A DNA stretch of 64,000 nt, taken from positions 45,827-109,826 of the forward strand of contig CAMYIZ010000065.1 of NCBI GenBank assembly GCA_947258585.1, read 5' to 3'. Origin of the DNA: an uncultured Haliea sp. GTDB lineage: Bacteria > Pseudomonadota > Gammaproteobacteria > Pseudomonadales > Halieaceae. The notes below the pieces were generated by a model, which was not told the DNA's origin, made no database searches, and saw nothing but the letters and a program-made list of their open reading frames with translations. Positions 8,456-17,557 of this stretch are shown here, piece by piece. The translations under genes were made by a program, and so were the position numbers. Each line of letters opens with the position of its first letter. Position 1 is the stretch's first letter.

Positions 8456-9637
8456 ATGTCCAACGCCCCAGCCAAGCCGCCCCTGATTCCGGTAAACGTC
8501 ATCATCTTCGTGGGCTTCCCGCTCCTGGCCCTAACCCTGGTGCCCCTGTGGGGGATCTATCACGGCTTCTCCACCGCCCAGTGGGTCTGGGCCGTGGTGT
8601 TTCTGTACCTGAACGGGCTGTCGATCACCGGCGGCTATCACCGGCTGTGGGCACACAATGCCTACGAGGCGCACCCGGCGCTGAAGTGGTTCTATGCCCT
8701 GTGGGGCGCCGGCGCGCTGCAGAACAGTATCCTCATCTGGGCATCCGATCACCGCCGCCACCATCGCCATGTGGACGACAATGAGCAGGACCCCTACTCC
8801 GCCGGTCGCGGACTCTGGTTCAGCCACATGGGCTGGATGCTGCGCGACTATCCCAGCGGCGAGAATGATTTCAGCAATGCCAGGGATCTGCAGCGCGACC
8901 CGGTCGTGATGTTCCAGCACCGCCATTACGTCGCGCTGACGACCCTCATGAACCTGGGGCCGCCGGTGCTGCTGGGCGTGTTGCTGGGCGATATCATTGG
9001 CACCGTCCTGCTGGCGGGCCTGTTGCGCCTGGTGGTCAACCACCACGTCACCTTCTTTATCAATTCCCTGGCCCACTTCTGGGGCACCCGCCCGTATACC
9101 GAAGACAACAGCGCCAGGGACAACGGTTTCCTCGCCTTTCTTACCTACGGCGAGGGTTACCACAACTACCACCACATCTTCCAGAACGACTACCGCAACG
9201 GCATACGCTGGTGGCAGTGGGACCCAACCAAGTGGCTGATAAGCCTGTGCGCGAAAATCGGCCTCGCGAGCAAGCTCAACCGGGTCCCGGACTTCAGGAT
9301 CCAGCGCGCCATGGTGGATGCCCAGTTCGCCCGGGCCCGGCGGGAACTGCAGGAGCAGGCGGGCAATGAAACCCTGCGGGAACTGCTGGAGCGGGAATAC
9401 CAGTTGTTCACCGAACACGTGAATCAGTGGCGCGCGCTGCAGTCAGAGCGCGTTGAGCGCAAGGTGGCGGAGATAGAGGATGCGCTGGAAGTCCGGCGCC
9501 TGCAGATGCTCGACAAGTGGGAGCACGCCGCCCTGCGCAGCAAACTGCGGGAGCTGGAGTACGCCCTCAAGAACCAGCGCAAGCGCCTCGGCATACTGCT
9601 CCAGCAGCTGCAGCTGCAGGCACCGGTGGGCGCCTGA
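8456..9637 (+). CDS. Fatty acyl-CoA desaturase (delta-9 type) with C-terminal coiled coil
   Basis: 393 residues. The integral-membrane di-iron desaturase signature is complete: HRLWAH near residue 64, HRRHHRH near 100, and EGYHNYHH near 235, separated by hydrophobic membrane segments. The family inserts a cis double bond in long-chain acyl-CoA using O2 and an electron carrier. Residues ~285-390 form a charged Leu/Glu/Arg-rich helix with heptad character, probably a coiled coil absent from short desaturases. No ferredoxin or reductase gene is adjacent. A glutathione peroxidase gene follows 48 bp downstream in the same direction, which could link membrane unsaturation with peroxide protection. 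Confidence 0.92.
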   Translation: MSNAPAKPPLIPVNVIIFVGFPLLALTLVPLWGIYHGFSTAQWVWAVVFLYLNGLSITGGYHRLWAHNAYEAHPALKWFYALWGAGALQNSILIWASDHRRHHRHVDDNEQDPYSAGRGLWFSHMGWMLRDYPSGENDFSNARDLQRDPVVMFQHRHYVALTTLMNLGPPVLLGVLLGDIIGTVLLAGLLRLVVNHHVTFFINSLAHFWGTRPYTEDNSARDNGFLAFLTYGEGYHNYHHIFQNDYRNGIRWWQWDPTKWLISLCAKIGLASKLNRVPDFRIQRAMVDAQFARARRELQEQAGNETLRELLEREYQLFTEHVNQWRALQSERVERKVAEIEDALEVRRLQMLDKWEHAALRSKLRELEYALKNQRKRLGILLQQLQLQAPVGA

Positions 9638-9685
9638 CAGGTAACCGAAGGGCAGCATCAGCTGGCCTACCAAGGAGAACGCGAC

Positions 9686-10171
9686 ATGGCCTCAACCGTC
9701 TACGACTTTAGCTGCCAGACGCCATCCGGCAAGAAACAGTCCCTGGAAGAGTATCGGGGCAAAGTGCTGCTGGTGGTCAACACCGCCTCCAAGTGCGGCT
9801 TTACGCCCCAGTTTGCCGGCCTGGAAAAGCTGTATGAGCAATTTCGAGATCGCGGCCTGGTCATCCTCGGCTTTCCCTGCAATCAGTTCGGCAAGCAGGA
9901 CCCGGGCAGCAACGACGAGATCATGGAGTTCTGCCAGCTCAACTACGGCGTCAGTTTTCCCATGTTTGGCAAGATCGATGTCAATGGCGGCAGCGCTGAC
10001 CCCCTGTTCAAACACCTGAAAAAGGCCGCTCCCGGCGCCCTCGGGTCACAGGGCATCAAGTGGAACTTCACCAAGTTCCTGATCGATGGCGAGGGCAATG
10101 TGGTCAAGCGCTATGCGCCCACCACCAAGCCCGAGGACATCGCCGCCGATATCGAGCCCCTGCTGCCCTGA
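9686..10171 (+). CDS. Glutathione peroxidase family protein (cysteine type)
   Basis: 161 residues, the typical size. The peroxidatic motif [12 protein letters not shown] near residue 35 has Cys rather than selenocysteine. The second conserved segment [14 protein letters not shown] lies near residue 70 with a possible resolving Cys, and WNFTKFLID near 125 supplies the Trp/Asn of the catalytic tetrad. Such enzymes reduce hydrogen and lipid peroxides; bacterial Cys-type members often prefer thioredoxin over glutathione, which sequence alone cannot settle. An AAGGAGAAC ribosome-binding site precedes the ATG. It is co-directional with the desaturase and convergent with prfC. Confidence 0.95.
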   Translation: MASTVYDFSCQTPSGKKQSLEEYRGKVLLVVNTASKCGFTPQFAGLEKLYEQFRDRGLVILGFPCNQFGKQDPGSNDEIMEFCQLNYGVSFPMFGKIDVNGGSADPLFKHLKKAAPGALGSQGIKWNFTKFLIDGEGNVVKRYAPTTKPEDIAADIEPLLP

Positions 10172-10175
10172 ACGT

Positions 10176-10201
10176 CCACCCGGGTCAGTGCTCCCGGGTG
10201 G
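10176..10201. terminator. Bidirectional hairpin between convergent gpx and prfC
   Basis: A perfect 9-bp stem (CCACCCGGG / CCCGGGTGG) with an 8-base loop starts 5 bp after the glutathione peroxidase stop and overlaps the last prfC codons. There is no T-tract on either side, so it may rely on Rho or protect transcript ends. Confidence 0.5.
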
Positions 10202-11762
10202 CCCGGAACTCGACCTCGGGCCAGCGCTCTTCCATCAAGGCCAGGTTGACCCGCGTCGGCGCCAGGTAGGTGAGATAGCCGCCGCCGTCGATGGACAACT
10301 GGTCCGCCGCCTTCTTGCGGAAATCCTCCAGCTTGCGGGCATCGCCGCAATACACCCAGCGCGCGGTATAGACGTTGACCGGCTCGTATAACGCCTCCAC
10401 CTTGTATTCATCGGCGAGGCGGTAGACCACCACATCGAACTGCAACTGGCCGACGGCGCCGACAATCAGGTCGGAACTATTCAGGGGCGCAAACACCTGG
10501 GTCGAGCCCTCCTCCGACAGCTGCTGCAGGCCTTTCTGCAACTGCTTGGACTTCATCGGGTCGCGCAGGCGAATGCGCCGGAACAGCTCCGGGGCGAAGT
10601 GCGGAATACCGGTGAAGTTGAGATCCTCGGCCGCGCTGAAGGTATCGCCGATCTGGATCGTGCCATGATTGTGCAGGCCGATGATGTCGCCGGCAACCGC
10701 CTCTTCCACCAGCACTCGCTCTCCCGCCTTGAAGGTCACCGCGTCCGCAATTCGCACCTCCTTGCCCAGGCGCACATGGCGCATCTTCATGCCCTTCTCA
10801 TAGCGGCCGGAACACAGGCGCAGGAAGGCAATGCGATCCCGGTGGCGGGGATCCATGTTGGCCTGGATCTTGAACACGAAGCCGCTGAATGCCGGTTCCC
10901 CGGCGCTGACCTCCCGCTCCTGCGCCTCGCGGCCCTGGGGTGGCGGCGCCCACTGAACGAAGTCATCCAGCATCTCGCGCACCCCGAAATTCCCCAGCGC
11001 GGTGCCAAAGAACACCGGGCTCAACTTGCCGGCCAGAAAGGCCTCGGCGTCAAAGGCGTGGCTGGCACCCCGCACCAGGTCGATTTCATCGACAAAATCC
11101 GCGTACTCATCGCCCAGCAGTTCCCGGGCGCCGGCGCTGTCCAGGCCGTCAATGCGGCGGTCGTCCGGCAGCACGCTGCCCTGCCCTGGCGTGTACAGGT
11201 GAATGACGTCGGTATAGAGGTTGTAAACACCCTTGAATTCGCTGCCCATGCCGATGGGCCAGTTGATCGGCGCACCCTGTATCGCCAGTACCTGCTCGAT
11301 CTCGTCCAGCAGCTCGATAGGATCGCGAATATCCCGGTCCATCTTGTTGACGAAGCTGAAGATTGGCGTGTCGCGCAGGCGGCACACGTTCATCAGCTTG
11401 ATGGTCCGGTCCTCGACGCCCTTGGCGCCGTCGATCACCATCAGCGCCGAATCCACGGCGGTCAGGGTGCGGTAGGTATCCTCGGAGAAATCCTCATGGC
11501 CGGGCGTATCCAGCAGGTTGACGATGCGGCCGTGGTAGGGAAACTGCATGACCGAGGAGGTTACGGATATCCCGCGCTCCTGCTCCATGCTCATCCAGTC
11601 GGACGTGGCGTGAGGCCCGCGCTTGCCCTTGACACTGCCCGCCACCTGGATCGCGCTGCCCAGCAACAGCAGCTTCTCGGTAATGGTGGTCTTGCCCGCG
11701 TCCGGGTGGGAGATAATGGCGAACGTGCGTCGCGCGGCTATCGCTTTGCTCAGCTCTGGCAT
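10185..11762 (-). CDS. prfC: Peptide chain release factor 3 (GTPase)
   Basis: 525 residues, family length. RF3 is a translational GTPase that ejects RF1/RF2 from the ribosome after termination. G1 is [15 protein letters not shown] near residue 20; switch region [17 protein letters not shown] near 60; G3 [16 protein letters not shown] near 85; G4 NKMDRD near 140. The RF3-specific C-terminal part follows ([22 protein letters not shown] segment near 375). The start is ATG at 11762, with a perfect -10 hexamer 27 bp upstream. It is monocistronic: the next gene upstream is divergent and gpx is convergent. Assignment is certain. Confidence 0.97.
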   Translation of the reverse strand: MPELSKAIAARRTFAIISHPDAGKTTITEKLLLLGSAIQVAGSVKGKRGPHATSDWMSMEQERGISVTSSVMQFPYHGRIVNLLDTPGHEDFSEDTYRTLTAVDSALMVIDGAKGVEDRTIKLMNVCRLRDTPIFSFVNKMDRDIRDPIELLDEIEQVLAIQGAPINWPIGMGSEFKGVYNLYTDVIHLYTPGQGSVLPDDRRIDGLDSAGARELLGDEYADFVDEIDLVRGASHAFDAEAFLAGKLSPVFFGTALGNFGVREMLDDFVQWAPPPQGREAQEREVSAGEPAFSGFVFKIQANMDPRHRDRIAFLRLCSGRYEKGMKMRHVRLGKEVRIADAVTFKAGERVLVEEAVAGDIIGLHNHGTIQIGDTFSAAEDLNFTGIPHFAPELFRRIRLRDPMKSKQLQKGLQQLSEEGSTQVFAPLNSSDLIVGAVGQLQFDVVVYRLADEYKVEALYEPVNVYTARWVYCGDARKLEDFRKKAADQLSIDGGGYLTYLAPTRVNLALMEERWPEVEFRATREH

Positions 11763-11788
11763 GATGCTACCTACGGGAAAAAGCGGCG

Positions 11789-11794
11789 ATTATA
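11789..11794 (-). promoter_or_regulatory. -10 element of prfC
   Basis: The minus strand reads TATAAT at 11794-11789, a perfect sigma-70 -10 box located 27 bp before the prfC ATG. The matching -35 position is poor. Confidence 0.55.
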
Positions 11795-11902
11795 CGCGCT
11801 TTACCCGCCCAAGGCAGCGCCGCAGACCCAACAGACCACAAGGGGGGAACCGCCGGCCGTTGTCGCGGTCGAACCCCCGCTACCCGCTTTTACTGTAAAA
11901 TC

Positions 11903-11925
11903 GGCGCCCCGAGTCATCGGGCGCC
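11903..11925 (+). promoter_or_regulatory. Leader hairpin just upstream of the efflux adaptor gene
   Basis: Arms GGCGCCC (11903-11909) and GGGCGCC (11919-11925), extended by a GA/TC pair inside, form a very stable hairpin ending 14 bp before the first possible start codon. A TAAAAT -10-like hexamer lies at 11896-11901. If that is used, transcription would begin inside the hairpin. The structure might limit ribosome loading or be a remnant terminator. Confidence 0.45.
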
Positions 11926-11939
11926 CCCCTATTGAACGT

Positions 11940-13010
11940 ATGGACACCATGAAAAGATTCCTGCTACCGGCAATTGCCATCGCGACCCTTGCCGGCCTAC
12001 TCGCGCCCAGGTTGCTACCCTCCTCCCCGGAGCCTGGCGCCACAGCCGCCCCCCCGGGCACTGGCGCCGCACCCGTTCGCACCCAGCGCGTCGAACCGGA
12101 GCCTTTCGAGAGCCGCCTGACCTTCAACGGCACCCTGATGGCCGACCAGTCCATCAATATTCGCAGCGAACTGCGCGGCAAGATCGAAGGCATCCACTTC
12201 ACTGACAGCCAGGATGTGCAGAAGGGCGACCTCATTGTAGTCATAGAATCCGGCGAGACCGAGGCAGAGCTGCGCTCAATGCAGGAGCAACTGGCCCTGG
12301 CGAAAACCCGGGCCGAGCGGCTGCAGAACCTGTTCCGCAGCGGTTCGGTGACCGCGAGTGAGCGAGACGACGCGGTCAGCCAGCGGGAGGTACTGCGCGC
12401 CGAGGTCGAGCGTTTACAGGTAAGGCTGGCCAAGAGCCGTATTACGGCGCCCTTCGACGGTACCCTGGGCCTGCGCCAGATCAGTCCGGGCGACCTGATT
12501 GAAGCCGACACGCCCATCACTACCCTGCAGACGATCACCAAGCTGACAGTGGACTTCAGCGTGCCGGAGCGCTTCCTGGCCCTGGTACAGCCAAGCACGG
12601 AGCTGTCACTGCGGGTTGCCGGCCACGAGCAGCCCTTCTCCGCCATCATTCGGGCCATCGACCCGCAGGTGGATATTGCCACCCGCACCCTGACGGTGCG
12701 CGCCGACGTCGACAACCCGGATCGCAGGCTGCTCCCCGGCAATTATGCCCGGGTGGAACTGGTGAGCCGCAACGATGCGGCGCTGGTAGTACCCAGCGTT
12801 GCCGTGCTGCAAAGCCTGGATGCGGTCTCCGTATTCACGGTAGAGGACGGTATTGCGGTTCGCCACACCGTGCAGACCGGCCACCGGGATGAGACCCGGG
12901 TGGAAATCCTGCAGGGGCTGGACCCGGGCGCCGAGATCATCACCTCGGGCATCCAGTCGGTTCGCGAGGGCCAGCGGGTCAATATCCAGCGCCGCACGGA
13001 CCTGGGCTGA
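11940..13010 (+). CDS. RND efflux periplasmic adaptor (membrane fusion protein)
   Basis: 356 residues from ATG 11940 (MDTMKRFLLP); the in-frame ATG at 11949 would give 353 residues, and no strong ribosome-binding site separates the two. A hydrophobic N-terminal segment (residues 5-22) exports or anchors it in the periplasm. The order is that of HlyD/AcrA-type adaptors: barrel-sandwich half (INIRSELRGKIEGIHFTDSQ), alpha hairpin near residues 110-160 (AKTRAERLQNLF), second lipoyl half (KSRITAPFDGTLGLRQISPG), beta barrel (TVDFSVPERFLALV) and membrane-proximal domain (VVPSVAVLQS). It bridges the inner-membrane pump to an outer-membrane channel. Its stop overlaps the pump start (TGATG), indicating translational coupling. 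No outer-membrane channel gene is present. Confidence 0.93.
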   Translation: MDTMKRFLLPAIAIATLAGLLAPRLLPSSPEPGATAAPPGTGAAPVRTQRVEPEPFESRLTFNGTLMADQSINIRSELRGKIEGIHFTDSQDVQKGDLIVVIESGETEAELRSMQEQLALAKTRAERLQNLFRSGSVTASERDDAVSQREVLRAEVERLQVRLAKSRITAPFDGTLGLRQISPGDLIEADTPITTLQTITKLTVDFSVPERFLALVQPSTELSLRVAGHEQPFSAIIRAIDPQVDIATRTLTVRADVDNPDRRLLPGNYARVELVSRNDAALVVPSVAVLQSLDAVSVFTVEDGIAVRHTVQTGHRDETRVEILQGLDPGAEIITSGIQSVREGQRVNIQRRTDLG

Positions 13011-16000
13011 TGCGCCTGCATGAGCTGAGCATCCAGCGCCCGGTGCTGGCGATGGTCATGTCCATCGTCATCATTGTTTTCGGCCTTATCGGCCTGGGCG
13101 AACTGGGGGTCCGCGAATTCCCCATGGCCCAGCGCCCCATCATCTCGGTCCAGGCGGCCTACCCGGGTGCCAATGCCAGCGTGGTGGAGAGCCAGATTAC
13201 GGAGCCGCTGGAGGAGGAGCTCAACACCGTCTCCGGCATCCGCACCATGACCTCGATCAGCCGCGAGGGCCTGAGCACGGTGGTTACCGAGTTCAATCTC
13301 GGGGATGACCTCGACACCGCGGCCAACGATATCCGCGACCGCGTGGGCTCTGCCCTGCGGCGCCTGCCAGCTGACGCCCAGGCTCCCACGGTCACCAAGG
13401 CCGACGCCGACGGCGACCCGATTATCTTCCTCAGTGTGCGCAGCCAGCAGCGCAGCCTGCTGGAACTCAGCGCCCTGGCGGACGACCTGTTCAAGAGCCG
13501 CTTCGAAACCATCAGCGGTGTGGGCCAGGTGGATATCTGGGGCTACAAGGAATATTCCATGCGCCTGTGGCTGGACCCGGACTTGCTGGCGGCCCACGGT
13601 CTCACCGCCATTGATGTGCGCGAGGCGCTCCAGGCCGCCAATGTCGAGCTGCCCACCGGGAGCCTCGAGGGCGACAGCATCGATCTCAACATCCGCACCC
13701 TGGGGCGCCTCGGGGAAGATCCGGAGGATTTCGAGAACCGGATCATCAAGCGCAACGGCGACCGCGTGGTGCGGCTGCGGGACGTGGGTAGAGCCGAACT
13801 CGGCGCCCTGAATGAGCGCACCGTGCTGCGGCGGGACGGGATAAGCAATGTCGGCGTGGTACTGCGGCCCCAGAGCGGCGCCAATGAAATCGCCATCGCC
13901 GATGAATTCTACCGCCGCCTGGCCATTATCGAACGCGACCTGCCGGCGGATGTGGACGTGGCGGTGGGCTTTGACAACACCGAGTTCATCCGCGCCAGTA
14001 TCCGCGAAGTCATCCAGACGCTGTTTTTCGCCCTGCTGCTGGTCTGCGTAACGATCTTCGCCTTCCTGCGGGAGTGGCGCACCACCATCATTCCCCTGAT
14101 CACCATCCCCATCAGCCTGATCGGCACCTTCTTCGTGCTGTATCTGGCCGGGTTCTCGATCAATGTACTGACCCTGCTGGGCATGGTGCTGGCCATCGGC
14201 CTGGTGGTGGACGACGCCATTGTGGTGGTGGAAAACATCTACAAGCGCATCGAGCGGGGCCAGACCCCCGCCCTGGCCGGAGCGGAAGGGGTACGGGAGA
14301 TTTTCTTCGCGGTCATTGCCACCACGCTGGCGCTGACCGCTGTGTTCGCGCCGCTGATTTTCCTCGGCGGCCTCACCGGGGTGCTGTTCCGGGAATTCGG
14401 CGTAACCCTGGCCGCGGCGGTGATCATCTCATCCTTCGTGGCGCTGACCATGGCGCCCATGCTCTGTTCGCGCTTCCTCAAGAACCGCGCCCGGCACCCG
14501 GCCCTGTACCGGGCCACCGAGCCGTTTTTCGACGGCCTGGCCAACGCCTACCGCAACTCCCTGCGCAGTTTCCTGCACCACCGCAGCTGGGCACCGCTGA
14601 TTCTGCTGGCCTGCGTCGGGCTGGTCGTCACCCTGTACCGCGCCCTGCCCCAGGAGCTGGCGCCACTGGAGGACAGGAGCCAGCTCATTGTCTCCACCCG
14701 CGGCCCGGAGGGCGCCGGTTTCGACTACATGTTCGACGCCATGACCCGCTTCGACGATATTATCCGGGACAGCATCGGCGAGGATGTCAAAGCCCGGCTC
14801 ACCGTGACGTCCCCGGGATTTGGCGCCTCAACCACGGTGAATACCGGGTTTTCCCGGGTCATCCTCAAGAGCCCCGACGAGCGTGTGCATTCCCAGGCCG
14901 AGGCGGCCTCCATCCTGACCGCGGCGCTGGCGGGGTTTCCCGACCTGCTGGCCTACGTGCGCCAGTTCGAGACCATCAATGTCGGCGGTCGCGGCCTGCC
15001 GGTGCAGTTCGTGGTACAGAACACGGACATCAACAAGGTCAGGGAGATCATTCCCCGTTTCATGGAGCGTGCCCAGCAGCACCCGGCTTTCAATTTCGTG
15101 GATGTCGACCTGAAGTTCAACCAGCCGGAACTGGTGCTCGATATTGACCGCGACCGCGCCGAGTCACTGGGCGTCAGCACCCGGGACATCGCCGATATCG
15201 TGCAGGCCTCCTTCAGCGGCCAGCGCTTTGGCTACTTCCTCAAGGACGGCAAGCAGTACGAAATCATTGGCCAGATGGTGCGCGCCGGACGCAACGACCC
15301 CACCGACCTGGCGCGCCTCTCCGTGCGCGCCGCCGACGGCAGCATGGTGCCGCTGCAGAACCTGGTGAATGTGCGGGAACAGAGCTCGGCGCCCGTGCTC
15401 TACCGTTTCAACCGGTTCACCGCGGCGACATTCTCCGCCAACCTGGCCGAGGGCGTGACCCTGGGAGCGGGCATCGAAGCCATGCGCGAGGTGGCGGCGG
15501 CCGTGCTCGACGACAGCTACAGTACCGAGCTGGCCGGACAGTCCCGGGAGTTCGATGAAACCGGCAGCAGCCTGCTGTTCGTTTTCGTGCTGGCCCTGCT
15601 GCTGATCTACCTGGTGCTCGCCGCCCAGTTCGAGAGCTTCCGGGACCCGCTGGCCATCATGCTGACTGTGCCGATGGCGATTACCGGCGGGCTGGTAAGC
15701 CTCTGGTATTTCGGCCAGACGCTCAACATCTTCTCCCAGATCGGTCTTATCATGCTGATCGGCCTGGTGACCAAGAACGGCATCCTCATCGTGGAATTTG
15801 CCAACCAGCGCCGGGAGGCGGGCCTCGGCATCGCCGAGGCGGTCGAGGAAGCGGCCGCCGCGCGCTTCCGGCCCATCCTCATGACCACCCTGTCGACGGT
15901 GCTGGGCACGCTGCCCATCGCCCTGGCGCTGGGCGCCGGCTCCCAGAGCCGGGTGCCGCTGGGCCTGGCGGTGATTGGCGGCATGCTGATCGGCTCGCTG

Positions 16001-16117
16001 CTGTCGCTGTACGTGGTGCCCGCCGCCTATCGCGTGCTCGCCAGCCCCACCGTCAGGGGCCAGACGGCAGCTGCTGCTGATATCGCGTCCAACGCCGATA
16101 CTCTGTCGCACGGTTGA
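13010..16117 (+). CDS. RND efflux pump, HAE1-type inner-membrane transporter
   Basis: 1035 residues, the size of AcrB/MexB/VexF-like pumps. It begins with TM1 (PVLAMVMSIVIIVFGLIGLG). It has two large periplasmic loops (about residues 40-335 and 555-855) and twelve predicted membrane helices. The proton-relay TM4 motif is seen in GLVVDDAIVVVENIYKRIER with adjacent Asp residues near 405. The second half repeats the fold (QIGLIMLIGLVTKNGILIVE). These pumps exchange protons for drugs, dyes, fatty acids or solvents. It overlaps the adaptor gene by one base, so the two form an operon. The substrate range cannot be predicted, and the outer-membrane partner must be encoded elsewhere. Confidence 0.95.
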   Translation: MRLHELSIQRPVLAMVMSIVIIVFGLIGLGELGVREFPMAQRPIISVQAAYPGANASVVESQITEPLEEELNTVSGIRTMTSISREGLSTVVTEFNLGDDLDTAANDIRDRVGSALRRLPADAQAPTVTKADADGDPIIFLSVRSQQRSLLELSALADDLFKSRFETISGVGQVDIWGYKEYSMRLWLDPDLLAAHGLTAIDVREALQAANVELPTGSLEGDSIDLNIRTLGRLGEDPEDFENRIIKRNGDRVVRLRDVGRAELGALNERTVLRRDGISNVGVVLRPQSGANEIAIADEFYRRLAIIERDLPADVDVAVGFDNTEFIRASIREVIQTLFFALLLVCVTIFAFLREWRTTIIPLITIPISLIGTFFVLYLAGFSINVLTLLGMVLAIGLVVDDAIVVVENIYKRIERGQTPALAGAEGVREIFFAVIATTLALTAVFAPLIFLGGLTGVLFREFGVTLAAAVIISSFVALTMAPMLCSRFLKNRARHPALYRATEPFFDGLANAYRNSLRSFLHHRSWAPLILLACVGLVVTLYRALPQELAPLEDRSQLIVSTRGPEGAGFDYMFDAMTRFDDIIRDSIGEDVKARLTVTSPGFGASTTVNTGFSRVILKSPDERVHSQAEAASILTAALAGFPDLLAYVRQFETINVGGRGLPVQFVVQNTDINKVREIIPRFMERAQQHPAFNFVDVDLKFNQPELVLDIDRDRAESLGVSTRDIADIVQASFSGQRFGYFLKDGKQYEIIGQMVRAGRNDPTDLARLSVRAADGSMVPLQNLVNVREQSSAPVLYRFNRFTAATFSANLAEGVTLGAGIEAMREVAAAVLDDSYSTELAGQSREFDETGSSLLFVFVLALLLIYLVLAAQFESFRDPLAIMLTVPMAITGGLVSLWYFGQTLNIFSQIGLIMLIGLVTKNGILIVEFANQRREAGLGIAEAVEEAAAARFRPILMTTLSTVLGTLPIALALGAGSQSRVPLGLAVIGGMLIGSLLSLYVVPAAYRVLASPTVRGQTAAAADIASNADTLSHG

Positions 16118-16288
16118 GATTGACCTTGTGAGCCCCTAGACTGCAGGGACGCTGACTGCCGGTACCTCAGGTATGCACAGGAACGTGACCGGGTAACGCC
16201 ATGACTGCCCATCCGCAAGCACAGGCTGATCGCCGCTGGACTGCCAGGGTTCACATGAAGCCAAGACGCTCTCGGCAGCCGCGTGAAC

Positions 16289-16293
16289 AGGAG
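16289..16293 (+). promoter_or_regulatory. Ribosome-binding site that decides the egtB start
   Basis: AGGAG at 16289-16293 lies 7 bp before the TTG at 16301. It is inside the coding sequence of the alternative GTG start at 16283, which has no comparable site. Confidence 0.65.
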
Positions 16294-16300
16294 TAATCGC

Positions 16301-17557
16301 TTGTACAAGAGTTACGAGGCAGTGCGCCGGGCCTCGGAGCAGTTCTGCGCTCCCCTGGCAATCGAGGATTACGGGCTCCAGGCTGCCCCGGAGACGAGCC
16401 CGCCAAAGTGGCATCTCGCCCATACCAGCTGGTTTTTCGAGACCTTTCTCCTGTCTGAGTTCCTGTCGGGCTACCAGTCACCCTGGCCGGAATACGCCTA
16501 CCTGTTCAACTCCTACTACAACGGTATCGGCGAACAATTCCCCCGCCCCCGGCGCGGGCTGTTGTCGCGGCCGGGACTGGAGCAGGTCCATGCCTACCGC
16601 CGCTGGGTGGACGACCGCATGCGCGAACTGCTCGCTGACGATGGCCATGCCGATTACCCCCAGGTGCTCCAGCGCACCCGGCTGGGGATTCACCATGAAC
16701 AGCAACACCAGGAGTTGTTCTTCACCGACCTGAAGTACAGCTTTTCCTGCAATCCGACCAATCCGGTATACCAGGAGTGCAAGGAACCGGCGTATCGCGC
16801 CGAAGAGACCTCGTTGCCCGCTGCCTGGCAAGAGTTTGCCGGTTGTGATTTCACGCTCGGCTACCAGGGCGAGGGCTTTTGTTTTGACAACGAACTGCCC
16901 CCCCACAGGGTGCTGTTGCAGCCGTTCGTGCTGGCCAGCCGGCCCGTGACCAACGCCGATTATCTGGCATTTGTCGAGGCGGGCGCCTACCAGCAGCCAG
17001 AGTGGTGGCTGGCGGACGGCTGGGCGGAGCTGCAACAACAGGGCTGGCGGAACCCGCTGTACTGGCGGCAACAGGACGGCGAATGGTTCGAATATACGCT
17101 GCACGGCCTGCAACCGTTGCGCCTGCATGCTCCGGTGACCCACGTCAGCGCCTACGAGGCAGACGCGTTTGCGCGCTGGTCAGGTTGTCGCCTGCCCTCC
17201 GAGGCAGAGTGGGAGTACGCCGCCCGAACCTGCCCGGTCGCCGGGCAGTTTGTTGAGACCGGGATCTACCACCCAGTGGCTATCGCCGGTACTGCAGGCA
17301 TACAGGGCATGTTCGGATCAGTCTGGGAGTGGACGTCCAGCAGTTATGCGGCCTATCCGGGGTTCTCGGCCGCAGCGGGCGCGGTCGGCGAATACAACGG
17401 GAAATTCATGTGTAATCAGCTGGTGCTGCGCGGGGGCTCCTGCGTCAGCAGCCAGACGCATCTGCGCAGCAGCTATCGCAACTTCTTTTACCCCCGCGAT
17501 CGCTGGCAGTTCAGCGGCATCCGGCTGGCACGAGATGCGGACCGGTGCGTGAAATGA
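16301..17557 (+). CDS. egtB: Ergothioneine biosynthesis iron sulfoxide synthase
   Basis: 418 residues from TTG 16301, chosen for its AGGAG site; GTG 16283 would add six residues. EgtB is a non-heme iron enzyme that couples hercynine with cysteine or gamma-glutamylcysteine and O2. The N-terminal DinB-like domain carries the three expected iron ligands: His41 (WHLAHTSWFFETF) and His132/His136 (IHHEQQHQEL), with the four-residue spacing of characterised EgtB. The C-terminal half is a formylglycine-enzyme-like (C-type lectin) domain ending in WEWTSSSY and RGGSCVSSQTHLRSSYRNFF. It overlaps egtD by ATGA. egtA, egtC and egtE are absent here, so the sulfur donor and C-S lyase remain open. Confidence 0.93.
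   Translation: MYKSYEAVRRASEQFCAPLAIEDYGLQAAPETSPPKWHLAHTSWFFETFLLSEFLSGYQSPWPEYAYLFNSYYNGIGEQFPRPRRGLLSRPGLEQVHAYRRWVDDRMRELLADDGHADYPQVLQRTRLGIHHEQQHQELFFTDLKYSFSCNPTNPVYQECKEPAYRAEETSLPAAWQEFAGCDFTLGYQGEGFCFDNELPPHRVLLQPFVLASRPVTNADYLAFVEAGAYQQPEWWLADGWAELQQQGWRNPLYWRQQDGEWFEYTLHGLQPLRLHAPVTHVSAYEADAFARWSGCRLPSEAEWEYAARTCPVAGQFVETGIYHPVAIAGTAGIQGMFGSVWEWTSSSYAAYPGFSAAAGAVGEYNGKFMCNQLVLRGGSCVSSQTHLRSSYRNFFYPRDRWQFSGIRLARDADRCVK

Noticed and set aside
10599..11939. Upstream extension of the efflux adaptor frame
   Set aside because: It is antisense to prfC. The adaptor begins with a hydrophobic export segment at 11940-11949.
16120..16145. TTGACC at 16120 as an egtB promoter
   Set aside because: No -10-like hexamer lies at 16-18 bp; the only TA-rich candidate (TAGACT) is 11 bp away.
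16201..16296. A 31-codon open frame just before egtB (MTAHPQAQADRRW...)
   Set aside because: No convincing ribosome-binding site, no recognisable domain, and arginine-rich composition typical of chance frames in GC-rich DNA. It might be a leader peptide, but nothing supports that directly.
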